Source: Limonium bicolor
Taxonomy: Eukaryota; Streptophyta; Magnoliopsida; Caryophyllales; Plumbaginaceae
Direction of reading: 5' to 3'
DNA length: 64,000 nt
NCBI GenBank assembly: GCA_023374045.1
Contig: CM041780.1
Coordinates: 35,755,765 to 35,819,764 of the forward strand
In this document: piece by piece, positions 59,301 through 64,000 of the stretch
Layout: each line of letters starts with the position of its first letter
Numbering within the stretch: the stretch's first letter is position 1
Translations under genes and position numbers: made by a program
Notes under the pieces: generated by a model
The model's database searches: none
What the model saw: the letters and a program-made list of their open reading frames with translations, nothing else
Told to the model about the DNA's origin: nothing

Positions 59301-60124
59301 TATGGTTAAGTTTCCAATTTGGTTTCTAACCTTCCCTTTAGCTTAACCAAGGCTATTTTACTGACTCACGTCGGGCCACAGGGCATACTATGTGTTATTT
59401 CGGTGTGCTTGGATCACTATATCCGAGGCACCTTGTGTTAAGTTAACTGTTCAATCTAACCGGACGGTAACGAGTTATGTAACGAGCTAAGCATGAGCAT
59501 GGCAACATTCTCTAGGCTCTCAATGGGGACTAACTGTGTTGGTTCTCTTCCTAAAAGGAATTGTATGTGTGTGATGTGTGTTATGATGTGTACAATACCC
59601 ATGTTATGTATATATGTATGAATTGTGTGTTTTAAAATAAATACCATGTCATCATGACAAATAGTTGCGCGCATTCCGGTAGTCGATGGGCTGCGCGTTA
59701 ACCATGCCAGCCAAGGGTTGCTGACCCCCTCGGGGGATCCATATTTCTTTTACTGCAGGATGAGGATCGAAGAGCGGAGTGGCTCTAGATCCTAGGGTGT
59801 AGTTTACTTTTGGAGTACTTTTGGATGTTTGCCCCGGATGCGCCTGTGCTCCCGTGGCGTATTATATACTTGATTATGACAGTTTACAGTGACGGTATAC
59901 AGTGAAGGATTTGTGTAAACACTCGGTATTTTGTTGATGTATATATATGGTTTAGTTCTATGCTCGGGAGTCTGATCATCAGACCGATACGCTTGTATTT
60001 ACTCAGCCTTGTCAACCACGTGGGTGGTTGACGGCGTTGTAGCACCAATCGTTTAGTTACTGTTTAGTCGTTTATATTCCGCTGCGATTCCAAGTAACGT
60101 GATGTGCGTAGTAGGGGTGTTACA
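56317..60124 (+). repeat. Element B 3' LTR (3808 bp)
   Basis: Uninterrupted copy of the LTR, TGAAATACCCC...GGGGTGTTACA. Its continuity across 58022 and 59950 shows where C and D entered the 5' copy. No gene is present. Confidence 0.95.
58393..58710. repeat. GTCCGAAC hairpin array in the B 3' LTR
   Basis: The same five inverted repeats as 38327-38645, with scattered single changes. Confidence 0.87.
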
Positions 60125-60783
60125 AAAGAAGAGGAGAGAGGTAACTAAAGGTGAGATATTTCTTAAAAAGGTGAATAGTATTCTACGTTTTCCCTCTTCT
60201 TTTCTAACTTGGGGCTGGCACACATTGGTGACTCATCCATTCAAAACCACCCCCCTTCATTAATAAGATATTTATGGTCTTTGTTGACCAATTAATTAAG
60301 TAGAGTTGACTAAGACTAATTTGGGCACTATTTGGTTACTATTCACAATTAGTGCACATATTTGTGAAATTTTTGGTTTGCCATTGATTTAGACTTCCTA
60401 ATTTGATACTAGTAGTACGCAAGTTGATTAAGGTGTAATGGTGTGCATTTAGCCACTCAAAACCTCCTTCCAAGACAATTTTTCAAAAAATGTGCTTTAA
60501 GAGTCCTTAAAGCACAATTTGTGTTTTAACTTGCTTTTGAGCTTGGTTTTCTTTGGTAATTGATTTAACATGTACATTAGCATGTTAATAAGGTCTAGAA
60601 TGATATTTGGGTGTTAACCAAAGTTACTCCAAGCTTAGAGCACGTTTTTTTCCTAAATTGCTCTTATGGTGTTTCCCTGTGTTTTGATCAGTTTAAATTG
60701 TTTCCTAATGTTTCTAAGGCATAATTTAGCCTTATTAATCTTAGTTTATCATTTAAACACCATAGCTAGGTTTGGGGTATTTC
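60125..60783 (-). repeat. E2 LTR, right piece
   Basis: Begins with the right AAAGA duplication of B. Ends at the minus-strand LTR start TGAAATACCCCAAACC (60783). Homologous to the right end of E1's LTR (about 23590-24116). No gene is present. Confidence 0.8.
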
Positions 60784-61047
60784 ATTGTGTTCTAACTTGT
60801 TTTTGAGCTTTGTTTTCTTTTGGTAATTTCCCTAAAATGTTCTTTAGAATGTTAATGAGGTGTACGAATGCACTTTGGGTCCTAATCAAGGTTACACCAA
60901 GTCTTGACCAAGTATTTGCATATATTGTCTTTATGGTGCATTTTTGTGTTTTCTATGGTTAAACTTGTCTACAATGTTTCTACGGTATATATTAGCCTTT
61001 TATCATAATTTAATATTTAATTACCATAGATAGGTTTGGGGTATTTC
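60784..61047 (-). repeat. E3: short LTR fragment
   Basis: Third, diverged copy of the first ~264 bp of the same LTR type on the minus strand, ending GGTTTGGGGTATTTCA at 61047. E2 inserted into it; its remainder lies outside the window to the left. Confidence 0.75.
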
Positions 61048-64000
61048 ACCTAGTATCGTTAGTTGATCACAGTTCACACCAAGAGCCACATCCTCTTGAT
61101 TATTTATTTTTAGTTATACCATTGCATCACAATACCATTTTTATAACACTGCAGACTAAGGTCGTTAGTCAAATCCTAAGTATAACTCGGGATCCAGTGT
61201 AACATTTCGAATGTGTGCCTTAATTAATTAAGGTCTTATACCTAGTGTCTCTAGGTGATTCATACCATTCGAATGTAAGATACGAGAGCGGCGTTAAATA
61301 GGCCAATGCTCCGTATATAAGTCTCGGATAATATATATCTTATTATCCTATGCTACAACGTTATTCTGACGTTCTTGTAATAATATATAAGGTAGCATTA
61401 TTCACCATTAGTTCGTTTATATATATATATATGTTCATATATACGAACAGTACTATTATCACATAAAATAACAACAGTATAGTAATATCATAATACACAG
61501 TACATGCATATTATTACACATAACAAACATTCAATCTTATCACAAATTTTCACACAATGTCTGAACTGAGGAAACCCTTAGAGACAATCAAGCCACATAA
61601 TAACATACCTTACACCGTAATATACGCTAGCGTGATGCTTCACATGCTTATCTGACCCTCCTCGAGAACTCTATAGATCTGGAATACGTATCAAACTACT
61701 TATTAATATTCCATGCAAGGTAAACTATACGGCACCCCGTACTGTCACTATCCATCCCCGGTAAATTCCCCGTTATCATACCACTATCGGTTCTCGGGTT
61801 TTTGGGTTCACTCGGGATTTGTTATTTCGATGTTCTATTATAAGCATGACACTTTGCATATTGCTAACTTAGGATTTATTTTCCTAATTACCTACTCCCT
61901 TTCATTGTAGGTTGTTTATGTATGTATATATATACATACTTGTATATCTATTGTTAGTACTTGTACAATGTTTATACAATTGTACATTTATTTAGTTGTC
62001 ACTATATTTCATGTATAACTTGTTCTATGTTATACTTTTCTCCTTAATGTTATATTACCCAAAAGTTGGTTATTTAAATTGACCAAGTGAATGTAGTTGA
62101 CTTGACTTAATTGTATACATCATGGTTAATTTTCTCCAAGTATACAAAACCTATATAATTCATATTAAATGTCTTGAATTATATAATTCACCTTTGTTAC
62201 ATAGTTTACTTCTTAACATTAGAATCCTTTAACTAATGTTTTATAATTATGTCTTCTCATCTTATATCACTCCATTAATGATATTGTTTGGTTTAGACAA
62301 CCATATTGTATAATTCACTCCATCACATATATTTAAATATATATATGGATTATATGACCATTTATTAATATGGTATTTCCTTCTAATGTATTTATTCTTC
62401 CATAATGAATATTATCATCTTATAATTGTTATAACCCTTATAACATTATAAACCATATCATAAATTTCACTTCCAAATACTAGTAATTTCGTAACAACCT
62501 TTTTTTTTATTTATCAAACCACCACATTATTTATATAAAGTTACATTATAGTCATATAACATATATTATGACATTTATATCATTATACCATTTATAACCT
62601 ATAGTTATAATATGTCATAAACTACCAAACAGCCCCTAAGTCTGTCGGTTTTCTTTGTTTTCATTTAAACTTTCAAAAATTACATAATAACCCCAAATGT
62701 TATTACATTGTTACACTTATATCATATATCTTATATTATGATATATATACCATTATATTGTATAACCTATGGTTATATATATTAGGAAAATTCCAAACAG
62801 ACTCCAATCTATCCAGAATTTAATTTCCAACCCTTCAACATTATAAAATTACCATTTAACCCCATTTATTATCCATAGTGTAAGAATGACATTAATAACT
62901 ATATATTATACATATAATTCATCCTAACTCCAAATTTAACCCAAATAAATCTCTAAAAATTCCTAATAGCCCAAGGGTGCTTAAAATTCCATTTGCACCC
63001 CTAAATTTTAGTAATTCCAAATACACCCCAAATATTATACAAGTTTTACAATTTAATACATAACTTATTATAAGCTAGTATTTAATTTAATAAATTACGA
63101 ACTTTGGTCAAAGTCTCCTATGTGGTCAACATTTGACCTCTAATACAGTTTTGACCGTCAATTCTCAGTAATTACTAGAATTACCCCAAACTTTCCAATA
63201 TTTACAATTTTACCCCCAAAACATTATAAAATGTTATAAATTTCATTTAAACACCATTTACCCAATAGTTTTTGGCTATATTCTCCTACAGCCCTATAGT
63301 TTTTTATTTATTTATGGTTTTGACCCCAAAGTTTATAATAACTTAAATAATTAATTTAAATGAAAATAAAACATTAAATAATTTAAAATAAAATGGCCTA
63401 ATGACATGGCCTTATTACAACTTTGAAATTGTAATATAATTACACTTAAATGTCATCAAAAATATTATAATTCTCGGCCTTGCCCCAGATTTTTCCAATA
63501 TTTACCAAACTTCCACATAATGTCTTAAATTTGACAATTATGTTAATTAACCACTTAATTAATTTAGCCAAAGTTTATATAACATTTTCTAGTCATTTTT
63601 GAAGTAAAAAATGACCATTTAAATCTGTTCACTCACGGCACAAATATAATATAAGCTCCAAAGGCATATAACATAAGATTAAGATGTTATACCTTCATTT
63701 AATTGAACTTCTAGGTTTGTTTGGCCACGACAAGATGGGGAGAAAATTTATGAAGCTTCTAAAAAGGTTCTAACAACAAGAATATGATATAGTCAAGTTC
63801 CAAAAATTGAACTAACCATAAGAACAATTATAAGCCATTAAAAGCTAGATTTTTACTTTGAATTCTTAAGGCTTTAACAAAGCATTTTTGGGCCCTAATT
63901 TATAGAGGTAAAAGGTTATCAAAATCACCACAAAACCATGGTAATTAACAAGATTACAACAAGGTATAAAGGTTTTGGAAGTTACCTAGACAAAATGACT
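61048..64000 (-). repeat. Inverted, diverged A-type LTR fragment
   Basis: The minus strand matches the A LTR from about 6790 back to about 3950 (shared landmarks: the GATCACA...CCAAGAGCCACATCCTCTT region, ATCCAGTGT...GATACGAGAGCGGCG, ACCATTTAACCCC-type AT-rich middle). Strongly diverged; no gene. It is the oldest layer of the nest and runs off the window edge. Confidence 0.72.
61201..61276. repeat. Small palindrome-ended insertion in the A-type LTR fragment
   Basis: About 76 bp absent from the equivalent site in element A. Ends ACATTTCGAATG and CATTCGAATGTA are near-inverted repeats. The inside has the palindromes CCTTAATTAATTAAGG and CCTAGTGTCTCTAGG. It may be a tiny foldback element. Confidence 0.4.

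Larger units (their letters stand above)
27254..60124 (+). mobile_element. Element B: second AlkB-carrying gypsy element, with C and D nested in its 5' LTR
   Basis: LTRs start TGAAATACCCCAAACCT and end GGGGTGTTACA. The 5' LTR is in three pieces (27254-28957, 37957-39879 and 49752-49926, together about 3.80 kb) split by C and D; the 3' LTR is 56317-60124 (3808 bp). The pieces match the 3' LTR almost base for base. Internal region 49927-56316 has PBS, intron-containing gag, AlkB exon, pol and PPT in the same order as A, all with several frameshifts. It inserted in the E2 LTR. Confidence 0.93.

Overview
This 64-kb window looks like heterochromatic, repeat-rich nuclear DNA of a flowering plant. 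I see no host gene. Almost every base belongs to nested LTR retrotransposons. Most are Ty3/gypsy elements with 2-5 kb LTRs, a TGGTATCAGAGC primer-binding site of the initiator-tRNA-Met type, and a gag-PR-RT-RNaseH-integrase order. One is a gag-only, Tat/Ogre-like element, and there is one short hAT-like DNA transposon.

Layout. 61048-64000 is an old inverted fragment of an A-type LTR. LTR fragment E3 (60784-61047) sits against it, and E2 (24117-27253 plus 60125-60783, minus strand) against E3. E2 was then hit by E1 (minus strand; gag at 387-1669, LTR from 1887 to 24116) and by element B (27254-60124, plus, 5-bp duplication AAAGA). E1's LTR was interrupted by element A (2673-19374, plus, 5.0-kb LTRs) and by a 587-bp hAT-like element (22989-23575, 8-bp duplication). 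B's 5' LTR was interrupted by gypsy element C (28958-37951, duplication GGTTC) and gag-only element D (39880-49746, duplication ATGGT).

The most unusual content is in A and B. Between the gag zinc knuckles and the protease, both carry a 2-oxoglutarate/Fe(II) dioxygenase domain of the AlkB family, closest in appearance to ALKBH1. In A the domain is open from a splice-acceptor-like site to its stop and keeps the metal-binding HxD...H set, although the adjoining pol is broken. In B it lies at the same place, is well diverged, and is frameshifted only near its C-terminus.

Gag itself appears to be split by spliceosomal introns. Three diverged copies (A, B and E1) share GT...AG boundaries at the same protein positions with the same codon phases. 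In A, the donor after the zinc-knuckle exon (phase 1) is in frame with two acceptors, one opening the AlkB exon and one opening the pol exon. B keeps the phase for pol and is one base off for AlkB. This suggests an element that uses alternative splicing to make Gag, Gag-AlkB and Gag-Pol. The AlkB domain might erase methyl marks (6mA in DNA, or m6A/m1A in RNA) on element nucleic acid. That function is inference.

A second theme is arrays of GTCCG...CGGAC hairpins about 65-75 bp apart inside the LTRs of otherwise different elements (B, C, D, E1, E2). Many frameshifts, single-base indels and a 24-G run suggest either old decay or a draft long-read assembly, so individual breaks should be read with that in mind.
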